Shown here piece after piece: positions 1 to 5,600 of a stretch of 7,709 nucleotides of DNA. This DNA comes from Pseudonocardiales bacterium (GTDB lineage: Bacteria > Actinomycetota > Actinomycetes > Mycobacteriales > Pseudonocardiaceae), in contig JAODNG010000051.1 in NCBI GenBank assembly GCA_025465385.1, positions 1 to 7,709 on the forward strand. The letters are read 5' to 3'. The notes under the pieces are model-generated. The model did no database searches, was not told where the DNA came from, and saw only the letters and a program-made list of their open reading frames with translations. A program made the position numbers and the translations under genes. The stretch's first letter is position 1; each line of letters begins with the position of its first letter.

Positions 1-381
1 TTCGTCATTCGCGCCGCGTTGACCGGATTCGCGCTGTGGGTGGTGACTAAGGTCGTCCACGGGCTGGGCTTCGTCGGCGGAGACACCCGCCTACAGCGGG
101 TCGGCATCATCTTCGTGGTGGCGGTGATCTTCGGTCTGGTCAACGCCTTCATCAAACCCGTCGTGCAAATCCTGTCGATCCCGCTCTACATCCTGACGCT
201 GGGGTTGTTCCACATCGTCGTCAACGCGCTCATGCTGTGGATCACCGCGTGGATCACCGAGAACACCACCCACTGGGGCTTGGCCATCGACCACTTCTGG
301 TGGACCGCGATCTGGGCCGCGGTCGTCTTGTCGATCGTCGGCTGGGTGCTGTCGCTGGTGGTCCGCACCGCGCGGCACTGA
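1..381 (+). CDS. Phage holin superfamily IV-type small membrane protein (5' end outside window)
   Basis: The frame is open from the first base and ends with TGA at 379-381, giving 126 codons. A TTG at 19 could be read as a start, but the preceding in-frame residues (FVIRAA) look like the normal N-terminus of this family, so the true start probably lies upstream of the window. The protein is almost wholly hydrophobic with about four membrane helices. The central stretch VNAFIKPVVQILSIPLYILT and the following helix are typical of the mycobacterial four-TM holin superfamily (Pfam PF04020, DUF360). These genes are ordinary chromosomal genes of unknown function in most actinobacteria; the holin name reflects distant similarity and does not imply a prophage here. 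The stop lies 16 bases before the DNA glycosylase start, so the two may be co-transcribed. Confidence 0.85.
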   Translation, partial: FVIRAALTGFALWVVTKVVHGLGFVGGDTRLQRVGIIFVVAVIFGLVNAFIKPVVQILSIPLYILTLGLFHIVVNALMLWITAWITENTTHWGLAIDHFWWTAIWAAVVLSIVGWVLSLVVRTARH

Positions 382-385
382 CCGG

Positions 386-391
386 CACACT
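386..391 (+). promoter_or_regulatory. Possible -10 box for a leaderless glycosylase transcript
   Basis: CACACT ends 6 bases before the ATG at 398, the distance expected for a leaderless start. It has the conserved A at position 2 and T at position 6 of the mycobacterial TANNNT box. The 12-base string around it (384-395) recurs exactly at 4196-4207, again in a promoter-like position before the response regulator. No convincing -35 was seen. Co-transcription with the upstream gene is equally possible. Confidence 0.3.
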
Positions 392-397
392 GGATAC

Positions 398-1270
398 ATG
401 CCCGAACTGCCCGAAGTCGAAGCACTGGCCGACCACCTGCGTCGCCACGCCGTCGGCAAGACCATCGGGCGTATCGACGTCGCCGCGCTGTCGGTGCTCA
501 AGACCTTCGACCCACCGATCAACGCGTTGCACGGAGTGACCGTTACCGGCGCCGACCGCTGGGGCAAATACCTGGGCATGCGCGCCGGTCAGCTGATCTT
601 GATCACCCACCTGTCGCGAGCCGGCTGGCTGCGCTGGTCGGACAAGCTGGCCGCGGGCCCGCTGAAGCCTGGCAAAGGCCCGATCGCGTTGCGCGTCCAT
701 CTCGGCACTCCGGGCGAGGGGCCGGGCTTCGACCTCACCGAGGCGGGCACCCAGAAGCGGCTCGCGGCGTACGTTGTAGCTGACGCGGCCGGCATCTGTG
801 ATCTACCGGGGATAGCCCGGCTCGGCCCGGACGCTCTGACGTTGTCCCGTGACGGACTTGCGGAGGTGCTTCGTGGGCGCACCGAGCGGCTTAAAACGGC
901 ACTGACCGACCAGACGATCATCGCCGGAGTCGGCAACGCCTACTCCGACGAAGTGCTCCATGCCGCCCGGCTGTCGCCCTATGCCACCGCTGGAAAATTG
1001 ACCGACGACACCGTGGACCGCCTGCACGAGGCGCTGCAGCGGGTGCTGCTCGATGCGGTAGCCCGCTCAGTTGGTCAGGGCGCCGCCCGGCTCAAGGCCG
1101 AGAAGCGGTCTGGTCTGGCCGTGCACGCCCGCGCCGGTCTGCCCTGCCCGGTATGCGGTGACACCGTCCGGGAGGTGTCCTTCGCCGACCGCGCCTTCCA
1201 GTACTGCCCGACCTGTCAGACTGGCGGCAAGCCGCTGGCCGATCGACGGCTGTCCCGGCTGATTCGCTGA
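398..1270 (+). CDS. Fpg/Nei-family DNA glycosylase/AP lyase
   Basis: This is a 290-residue, full-length base-excision-repair enzyme that removes oxidised bases and cleaves the abasic site. The ATG start gives MPELPEVE, so removal of Met exposes the catalytic N-terminal proline, followed by the conserved Glu. Lys57 in WGKYL matches the conserved beta-hairpin lysine. The helix-two-turn-helix region contains GVGNAY with the DNA-contacting Asn180. The C-terminal zinc finger has Cys250, Cys253, Cys270 and Cys273, and Arg265, five residues before the third Cys, corresponds to the conserved zinc-finger arginine of Fpg. All known catalytic and binding elements are therefore present. Whether the substrate preference is Fpg-like (8-oxoguanine) or Nei-like (oxidised pyrimidines) cannot be decided by eye. 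There is no clear Shine-Dalgarno sequence; CACACT at 386-391 could be a -10 box placing the transcript start at or next to the ATG. No functional link to the downstream signalling genes is apparent. Confidence 0.95.
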   Translation: MPELPEVEALADHLRRHAVGKTIGRIDVAALSVLKTFDPPINALHGVTVTGADRWGKYLGMRAGQLILITHLSRAGWLRWSDKLAAGPLKPGKGPIALRVHLGTPGEGPGFDLTEAGTQKRLAAYVVADAAGICDLPGIARLGPDALTLSRDGLAEVLRGRTERLKTALTDQTIIAGVGNAYSDEVLHAARLSPYATAGKLTDDTVDRLHEALQRVLLDAVARSVGQGAARLKAEKRSGLAVHARAGLPCPVCGDTVREVSFADRAFQYCPTCQTGGKPLADRRLSRLIR

Positions 1271-1300
1271 CAGTGCGTCACCGGCCATGGAGCCATCAGA

Positions 1301-1319
1301 GTGAACAGAGTCGGTTCAC
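1301..1319 (+). repeat. Inverted repeat GTGAAC-N7-GTTCAC
   Basis: Two perfect 6-base arms (1301-1306 and 1314-1319) are separated by 7 bases in the gap after the glycosylase gene. It could be an operator for a dimeric regulator of the downstream gene or a weak transcription-terminating hairpin. There is no U-rich tail. The same arm sequence, in the opposite order, forms the outer stem of the hairpin at 7415-7442. Confidence 0.4.
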
Positions 1320-1437
1320 CCGTGCTGCGGTGGCGCGTCCAGTTCGGTAGGGGTTCGCTTGCCCTGTGGTTCGATCCGCCCCGCCAACTCGTCCTACCGG
1401 GTCCCCATCGGAACGGAGAGCGCCCGGTAACTGCGTG

Positions 1438-1878
1438 ATGACAGCGTCGTGGTGCCGCTCGGTGGGAACGACGTGGACGGTAGAGCTCCGGTCGGTCGAG
1501 GAAGGGGTGCTGGGCCGCCCGGTGGAGTGGATCTGCTCCGGAGTGCCGACCCAGCAGCCGGCTCCTGACCGCCAGACCGCCGACCTGCTCGGCGAGCGCG
1601 ACCTGCTGCTGTTCCCAGTCGATCCTGAAGAACCAGCGCCGCGGACCCGCAGCCGGCGGCTGATCGGTTACGTCACTCGTGACCCCGAGGTGATGCGGCT
1701 GGCGCTGCTGCTTGCCGATGTCGTCGGCCCGGGCTGGGACCACCCCATGATCGTGGCCGCTCGGTGGGTTCAGGCCGGCCACTCGGCCGAGGCGGCGATG
1801 CCGTGGATCACCGCTGGGGTGAACTGGCCCAAGGCGGCCGAGACCCTCCTGCGAAGATCCTGCGCCCCGCCCGGCTGA
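1438..1878 (+). CDS. Hypothetical protein with C-terminal Trp/Gly helical repeat
   Basis: I do not recognise this 146-residue protein. It shows strong G/C bias at third codon positions, as expected of a real gene. The reading frame extends back to a GTG at 1366. The extra 24 codons are Pro/Ser/Arg-rich and have much weaker third-position bias (about 58 percent G/C against about 83 percent just downstream), so the ATG at 1438 is preferred; GTG at 1435 is another option. No membrane helix or signal peptide is visible. The C-terminus contains two similar helical units 13 residues apart, WVQAGHSAEAA at residue 110 and WITAGVNWPKAA at residue 123. The middle (RRLIGYVTRDPEVMRLALLLADVVGPGWDHP) looks like a small folded alpha/beta segment. 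It ends 53 bases before the histidine kinase gene, so a role with that system is conceivable but unsupported. Confidence 0.7.
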   Translation: MTASWCRSVGTTWTVELRSVEEGVLGRPVEWICSGVPTQQPAPDRQTADLLGERDLLLFPVDPEEPAPRTRSRRLIGYVTRDPEVMRLALLLADVVGPGWDHPMIVAARWVQAGHSAEAAMPWITAGVNWPKAAETLLRRSCAPPG

Positions 1879-1905
1879 CGGCGCGCTGACCCGCCGTTGT
1901 CACCT

Positions 1906-1919
1906 GCGGTCGCGACCGC
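1906..1919 (+). repeat. Perfect 14-base palindrome upstream of the histidine kinase
   Basis: GCGGTCGCGACCGC is a perfect palindrome lying 12 bases before the GTG start of the kinase gene. At this distance it could be an operator overlapping the promoter or a hairpin at the 5' end of the transcript. GACTAT at 1920-1925, immediately after it, keeps the A2 and T6 of a -10 box and would give a transcript starting at the GTG. GC-rich genomes produce such palindromes by chance fairly often. Confidence 0.4.
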
Positions 1920-1931
1920 GACTATGGATTC

Positions 1932-3176
1932 GTGAACCAGCTCGGCCAACTCGCGATGGTGGGAGTCGTCGTCCTCGCCGTGGTGATCGCGGCCGGGGTG
2001 ATACTCCGGAGGCGACGGCGCCAGCCATTCGGCAGTGATGCCGATCGCGCCACCTACACCGCCCTCCACACCATGGCGCAGGCTTCGCCACCGCTGCGGG
2101 ATCGGTTGTCGGCCGCCTCGGCGACTGCCGCGGCGCCGCATCTGCGGGCCTTGCTGAACTGCTCAGCCGTCGCGCTGACCAACGAGGAAAGCGTGATGCT
2201 GGCCTGGGATGGCGAGGCTCAGCATCATGCCGAATGGGTCGCCGAGGCAGCGCTGGAGGTGCTGAGCACCGGTCGTCAGCAGGTCCGCAGCCAGCGTGAG
2301 ATGGACTGTGGGCGCGCCGACTGCCCGATTCGTGCTGTCGTCGTCTGCCCGCTAGAGGTCGACGGCGGCGTCGTCGGGACCTTCGGCGTGGTGAGCCAGC
2401 GGCCCGCCGCGGCCGGCGTGATGAAGGCCGCCGCGGAGGTCGCGCGGTACGTCTCCAGTCAGCTGGAGCTCGCTGAGCTCGACGAGTCCCGATCCCGATT
2501 GGCTCACGCTGAGGTCCGGGCGCTACGCGCGCAGATTTCGCCGCACTTCATTTACAACGCGCTCACCACGATCTCCTCGACCGTCCGCACCGATCCGGAG
2601 GAGGCGCGCGAGCTGCTGATGGAGTTCGCTGAGTTCACCCGGTACTCCTTCCGTTCCGCTGGGGAGTTCACCACGCTTGCCGAGGAGCTCAACAACATCG
2701 ACCGCTACCTGATCCTGGAGAAGGCCCGGTATGGGGAGCGGTTGCAAGTGAGGCTGCAGATCGCCCCCGAGGTGCTGCCAGTGGTGTTGCCGTTCCTGGC
2801 GTTGCAGCCGCTGGTGGAGAACGCGGTACGGCACGGCTTGGCGGGCAAGCCCGGCGGCGGCACGGTCTCGGTCGTCGCCGAAGACTCCGGTTCCGATTGC
2901 CTCATCAGCGTCGAGGACGACGGCATCGGGATGGATCCGGACCGGCTGCGTGACGAGATGACCGACTCACACGTCACGGGTGCGCATGTCGGGCTGGGAA
3001 ACGTTCATGATCGGCTACGCGGTGCCTTCGGTGAGGAATGCGGGCTCGTGGTCGAAACCGGACCGGGGATGGGTACCAAGGTCAGCATGCGGGTACCCAA
3101 GTTCAGCCGCGGCGTGCGCGCCATCGCTCCGCCGACGCCAAACGCATCGCGTACCCACCCACCGGTAAGCGCTTAG
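1932..3176 (+). CDS. LytS-type sensor histidine kinase with one TM helix and GAF-like domain
   Basis: The predicted product has 414 residues. One membrane helix (about 7-25) is followed by an Arg-rich stop-transfer (26-30), so most of the protein is cytoplasmic. Residues about 40-180 resemble a GAF-type sensor domain and contain Cys126, Cys131 and Cys139 (CGRADCP then VVCPL). The phospho-acceptor domain is the His_kinase type (PF06580), with QISPHFIYNAL carrying the predicted phospho-His205. The ATPase domain has the N box LVENAVRHG (Asn297), the G1 box DDGIGM (329-334) and the G2 box GLGN (354-357). The last 25 residues are a Pro/Ala/Thr-rich tail. This class signals to LytTR-domain regulators, and one lies two genes downstream. 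The start is a GTG without a Shine-Dalgarno sequence; the nearby ATG at 1924 is in another frame and stops after three codons. It lacks the multi-helix LYT sensor of classical LytS, so it more likely senses an intracellular or membrane-proximal signal. Confidence 0.93.
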   Translation: MNQLGQLAMVGVVVLAVVIAAGVILRRRRRQPFGSDADRATYTALHTMAQASPPLRDRLSAASATAAAPHLRALLNCSAVALTNEESVMLAWDGEAQHHAEWVAEAALEVLSTGRQQVRSQREMDCGRADCPIRAVVVCPLEVDGGVVGTFGVVSQRPAAAGVMKAAAEVARYVSSQLELAELDESRSRLAHAEVRALRAQISPHFIYNALTTISSTVRTDPEEARELLMEFAEFTRYSFRSAGEFTTLAEELNNIDRYLILEKARYGERLQVRLQIAPEVLPVVLPFLALQPLVENAVRHGLAGKPGGGTVSVVAEDSGSDCLISVEDDGIGMDPDRLRDEMTDSHVTGAHVGLGNVHDRLRGAFGEECGLVVETGPGMGTKVSMRVPKFSRGVRAIAPPTPNASRTHPPVSA

Positions 3177-3208
3177 CCCGGGTGCCGATCGATGTCGGTC
3201 AGCCGTCG

Positions 3209-3214
3209 TAGGCT
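3209..3214 (+). promoter_or_regulatory. -10 box of a likely leaderless promoter for the S49 peptidase gene
   Basis: TAGGCT matches TANNNT and lies 6 bases before the ATG at 3221, so a transcript starting 7 bases after the box would begin exactly at the start codon. No Shine-Dalgarno sequence precedes that ATG, which fits leaderless translation, common in actinobacteria. The -35 region is not recognisable. This implies that the peptidase can be expressed separately from the upstream kinase. Confidence 0.6.
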
Positions 3215-3220
3215 GGCCGG

Positions 3221-4096
3221 ATGGATGTCAAGGACCTGGCCGCGCGGCTGCCGCTGCGCGGCACTCTGCGCGAGCGTGGCCCGGTGGTAGCTGCGGTCAA
3301 ACTGCATGGCGTGATCACTCCGACGCCGGCGCCACTAGGTCGCGGAGTGATCAACCTGGCCGTCTTGGACTCGGTGTTGACCCGCGCCTTCGGTTATGAC
3401 CGATTGCGGGCGGTGGTCTTATTGATCAACTCACCAGGCGGTTCCCCCACCCAGTCGGCGCTGGTGGCGGATCGGATCCGCGGCCTCGCCGATCTTAAGC
3501 ATGTGCCGGTGCTGGCGTTCTGCGAGGACGTCGCCGCATCCGGTGGGTACTGGCTCGCCTGTGCGGCCGACGAGATCGTCGCTCACCCGACGTCGCTGGT
3601 CGGCTCCATCGGGGTGGTCAGCCAGGGCTTCGGGTTGCACGGTCTGCTCGAGCGCTTCGGAGTCGAGCGGCGGCTGTACACCGCGGGAGCGAACAAATCC
3701 CGGCTCGACCCGTTCCTGCCCGAGAGGGAGGACGACGTGGTGTGGTTGCGTAGCATGCAGACCGAACTGCACGGGATGTTTCGAGACTGGGTGTGTTCGC
3801 GCCGCGGCGATCGGCTGGTGACCGGTCAGCAGGACCTGTTCACCGGTGAGGTGTGGAGCGGTCGCCGGGCCCTGGAGCTAGGTTTGGTCGACCGGCTCGG
3901 CACAATGCGTGGGGAGATCATTAAGCGGTATCCGGATGCGGAGATCATCACGGTGGAGGCGCGCCGCCCGTTGCTGGCTAGATTGGGGATGGGGCCTGTG
4001 GCGGCCGCCTTGAGCGGGCGCGGCGGCCCGGAGTCCGCGTTGGCGGTGCTTGAAGCGCTTGAGCACCGCGCTACCTGGTCCCGCTTCGGACTGTAG
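3221..4096 (+). CDS. S49-family serine peptidase (SppA/SohB-like), soluble form
   Basis: This 291-residue protein has the core of the SppA/SohB/ClpP-fold peptidases. The oxyanion motif NSPGG is at 70-74 and the nucleophile Ser107 is in AASGGYWLACAAD. The general base Lys159 is in GANKSRLDPF, 52 residues after the serine; as I recall, this is the spacing of the Ser147-Lys199 dyad of B. subtilis SppA. The motif VGSIGVVSQGFGLHGLLERFGV between them is also typical of the family. The usual N-terminal membrane helix or signal sequence is missing: the first 20 residues are polar and basic. The enzyme is therefore probably cytoplasmic or only peripherally attached. SppA-type enzymes degrade signal peptides and membrane-derived fragments as ring oligomers; the substrate here is unknown. 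The gene sits between a histidine kinase and its probable response regulator, starting 44 bases after the kinase stop, with its own promoter-like -10 box. Confidence 0.93.
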   Translation: MDVKDLAARLPLRGTLRERGPVVAAVKLHGVITPTPAPLGRGVINLAVLDSVLTRAFGYDRLRAVVLLINSPGGSPTQSALVADRIRGLADLKHVPVLAFCEDVAASGGYWLACAADEIVAHPTSLVGSIGVVSQGFGLHGLLERFGVERRLYTAGANKSRLDPFLPEREDDVVWLRSMQTELHGMFRDWVCSRRGDRLVTGQQDLFTGEVWSGRRALELGLVDRLGTMRGEIIKRYPDAEIITVEARRPLLARLGMGPVAAALSGRGGPESALAVLEALEHRATWSRFGL

Positions 4097-4174
4097 CTTC
4101 GCGTCGATCACACTCAGTACCGCGAGAGGCACCCATCCGCCAACCGTGGACAGCGATACCGGCCATGTGCAGGA

Positions 4175-4203
4175 TTGATGGTCCGGGTTGGTGGGGGCAC
4201 ACT
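4175..4203 (+). promoter_or_regulatory. Sigma-A-type promoter for the LytTR response regulator
   Basis: A -35 element TTGATG (4175-4180) is separated by 17 bases from a -10 element CACACT (4198-4203), which keeps the conserved A2 and T6. Transcription would start near 4210, leaving a leader of about 15 bases that contains the Shine-Dalgarno GGAAAGG. The spacing is ideal for the housekeeping sigma factor. The regulator therefore seems to have its own promoter instead of depending on read-through from the kinase or peptidase genes. Confidence 0.5.
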
Positions 4204-4211
4204 GGATCCGC

Positions 4212-4218
4212 GGAAAGG
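4212..4218 (+). promoter_or_regulatory. Ribosome binding site deciding the regulator start
   Basis: GGAAAGG lies 6 bases before the ATG at 4225. The longer frame from ATG 4165 would put this site inside the coding region, would place its start upstream of the predicted promoter, and would add 20 residues (beginning MCRIDGPGWW) unlike a receiver domain. The 4225 start is therefore chosen. Confidence 0.65.
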
Positions 4219-4224
4219 CGGTCG

Positions 4225-5067
4225 ATGAGCGGCAACGACGACAACCTGGGGCTCGTCGTGCTCGCCGTAGACGACGAGCCGGGTCCGCTATCCATGTTGG
4301 TCGAAGTACTGGAAGCCGAGCCGCGGATCGGCACCGTGCTGACGGCCACTAATGCCACCGAGGCATTGTCGGTTTTGCGTCCCGACAACCGGACCAACGG
4401 AACGTCGTCGCTGCCCCAGATTGATGTCGTGTTCCTCGACATCCGGATGCCGGGGTTGGATGGGCTGGAGCTGGCCCGCCTGCTTGGCGCGATTCCCAAC
4501 CCACCGGTGGTCGTGTTCGCCACCGCCTACGATGAGAAGGCCCTCGACGCCTTCGAGATCGGCGCGGCCGACTACCTGATGAAGCCGGTGAGCCGAGAGC
4601 GACTGGCCAATACCATGCGGCGGATCGTGGCCTCCCGGCGCGACGCGTCCGCCCCCGGACCGGATCCCGGCAGCGAGGACGAGGTCATCCCGGTGGAGCT
4701 CGCCGGGACCACCAAGTTGGTGCCGCGCTCGTCGGTACGCTGGGTCGAGGCCCACGGGGACTATGCGCGGCTGCATACCGGAGAGGGCACCAGCCACCTG
4801 GTCCGTATTCCGCTTTCCCAGCTGGAAGATCGCTGGTCGGAGGCCGGGTTCGTGCGGATCCACCGTTCCTTTCTGGTCGCCCTGCCGCTGGTCACCGAGC
4901 TGCGTATGTCGGCGTCGGGTTACGTGGTGCGGGTGGGTAACGGAGGTGACGCCACCGAGTTACCAGTCAGCCGAAGGCACACTCGAGAGTTGAAGGACCG
5001 CCTGGTCCGCGCGGCCAAACAGGGCTGGACCTCCCGAGCAGCTCCGATGAACCCCGATGAGTTGTGA
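4225..5067 (+). CDS. LytTR-family response regulator
   Basis: The 280-residue product is a two-domain transcription regulator. The receiver domain (about 10-135) has the acidic pair Asp16-Asp17, phospho-acceptor Asp72 in VVFLDIRMPGLDG, switch Thr100 and Tyr102, and Lys120 in DYLMKP, so it should be phosphorylatable. A Pro/Gly/Asp-rich linker (141-152) leads to a LytTR DNA-binding domain (about 154-262) with the characteristic WVEAHGDYARLHT, FVRIHRSFLV and LPVSRRHTRELK segments. LytTR regulators bind direct repeats upstream of target genes, typically for transport, virulence or bacteriocin functions. The probable partner is the LytS-type kinase at 1932-3176, with the peptidase gene lying between. 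The transporter genes immediately downstream are the likeliest targets. The frame can be extended to ATG 4165, but the Shine-Dalgarno sequence and promoter favour 4225. Confidence 0.93.
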   Translation: MSGNDDNLGLVVLAVDDEPGPLSMLVEVLEAEPRIGTVLTATNATEALSVLRPDNRTNGTSSLPQIDVVFLDIRMPGLDGLELARLLGAIPNPPVVVFATAYDEKALDAFEIGAADYLMKPVSRERLANTMRRIVASRRDASAPGPDPGSEDEVIPVELAGTTKLVPRSSVRWVEAHGDYARLHTGEGTSHLVRIPLSQLEDRWSEAGFVRIHRSFLVALPLVTELRMSASGYVVRVGNGGDATELPVSRRHTRELKDRLVRAAKQGWTSRAAPMNPDEL

Positions 5068-5117
5068 TGAGTCCGTCAACGCGGCGGCGATAGAGTCTCG
5101 ATGAGTCCCCGATGAGT
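5056..5117 (+). repeat. Four direct copies of GATGAGT around the promoter of the two-helix membrane protein
   Basis: GATGAGT occurs at 5056-5062, 5066-5072, 5100-5106 and 5111-5117, that is, as two tandem pairs with periods of 10 and 11 bases, roughly one helical turn. They flank the -10-like TAGAGT at 5091-5096. LytTR regulators recognise direct repeats, so these are candidate binding sites for the adjacent regulator. However, the first copy encodes the last residues of the regulator and the last contains a start codon, so chance is possible. Confidence 0.35.
5091..5096 (+). promoter_or_regulatory. Possible -10 box before the two-helix membrane protein/symporter pair
   Basis: TAGAGT matches TANNNT and would start transcription around 5102-5104, leaving a leader of about 9 bases before the ATG at 5112. 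No strong -35 is seen; the expected position overlaps one of the GATGAGT copies, which would suit an activator-dependent promoter. Confidence 0.4.
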
Positions 5118-5591
5118 ACCGACGCGACTGGGCCGGATGACGACCCGTGGGAGACTCTGACGCGGGCGGCGGCGGAAGCGGCGGCCCAAGAAAGGGCCCG
5201 GGAGGCTAACGGCTATCCGGTCGCGGCCAAGGTCAAGCTTGGCAAGCGGGAACGGATCGTGCTCGCCAAGCGGCGCAGCAGCCGCCGGGTAGTACGAACG
5301 CTCGCCGAGTTGGAGGACCAGACCAGCGTCGGTGAGGTGCTGGTCCGCCAATTGGTGCGGGTGCAGCTGATCTTGTCGATCCGGCTGATGCTGCTCACCG
5401 TGCTGGTGCTCGCGGGCATCCCGCTGTTGTTCCTGATGCCGTCGCTGGGCACGATCACCATCGTGGGCTTACGGCTGCCGTGGCTACTGCTCGGGTTTGC
5501 GGTTTACCCGTTCTTCGTCGCGGTGGCCTGGTCCTACAACCGCAGCGCGGACCGTAACGAACAGGACTTCGCCGATATGGTCGAGAACTGA
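5112..5591 (+). CDS. Two-helix membrane protein, probable partner of the downstream symporter
   Basis: The 159-residue protein has an acidic and then alanine-rich N-terminus (1-35), a strongly basic segment (40-65), and two membrane helices (about 84-109 and 122-140) joined by a short loop. The C-terminal tail is charged (NRSADRNEQDFADMVE). The positive-inside rule puts both ends in the cytoplasm. Size and topology, and the position 9 bases before an ActP-like symporter gene, match the role played elsewhere by DUF485 proteins (E. coli YjcH, C. glutamicum MctB). I cannot confirm membership of that family from sequence alone, and a clearer DUF485 protein occurs at 7521. It probably helps assembly or activity of the symporter (inference). 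The ATG at 5112 overlaps the stop of a four-codon reading frame that starts at 5101. Downstream coupling to the symporter is likely because of the tiny gap. Confidence 0.85.
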   Translation: MSTDATGPDDDPWETLTRAAAEAAAQERAREANGYPVAAKVKLGKRERIVLAKRRSSRRVVRTLAELEDQTSVGEVLVRQLVRVQLILSIRLMLLTVLVLAGIPLLFLMPSLGTITIVGLRLPWLLLGFAVYPFFVAVAWSYNRSADRNEQDFADMVEN

Positions 5592-5600
5592 AACGCCAGC

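Noticed and set aside
1..381. Prophage fragment or lysis cassette
   Set aside because: The holin-like family is chromosomal in most actinobacteria, and no endolysin, integrase or structural phage gene is nearby.
384..395. Exact 12-base repeat GGCACACTGGAT (also 4196-4207) as a regulatory motif
   Set aside because: One shared 12-mer in a 7.7 kb GC-rich window is near chance expectation; the parts that look like -10 boxes are reported separately.
254..700. Minus-strand ORF of 148 codons across the holin/glycosylase junction
   Set aside because: It overlaps two confidently assigned genes, its translation is Arg/Pro/Ser/Gln-rich, and it matches no family; such antisense frames are common in high-GC DNA.
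1366..1437. GTG-initiated N-terminal extension of the hypothetical protein
   Set aside because: Third-position G/C drops to about 58 percent and the residues are low-complexity Pro/Ser/Arg, so it is probably leader sequence. It cannot be excluded.
1672..1683. GTCAC-TC-GTGAC palindrome
   Set aside because: It lies inside a coding region and is formed by ordinary codons (Val-Thr-Arg-Asp), with no promoter context.
1216..1782. Minus-strand ORF of 188 codons opposite the hypothetical protein
   Set aside because: Third-position G/C bias favours the + strand frame and the antisense translation (His/Arg/Pro-rich) is not protein-like.
4165..4224. Upstream ATG start for the response regulator
   Set aside because: The extra 20 residues are unlike a receiver domain, and the segment contains a good promoter and Shine-Dalgarno sequence for the ATG at 4225.
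4288..4863. Minus-strand ORF of 191 codons opposite the response regulator
   Set aside because: It is fully antisense to a gene with all receiver and LytTR motifs, with no family resemblance or own ribosome binding site.
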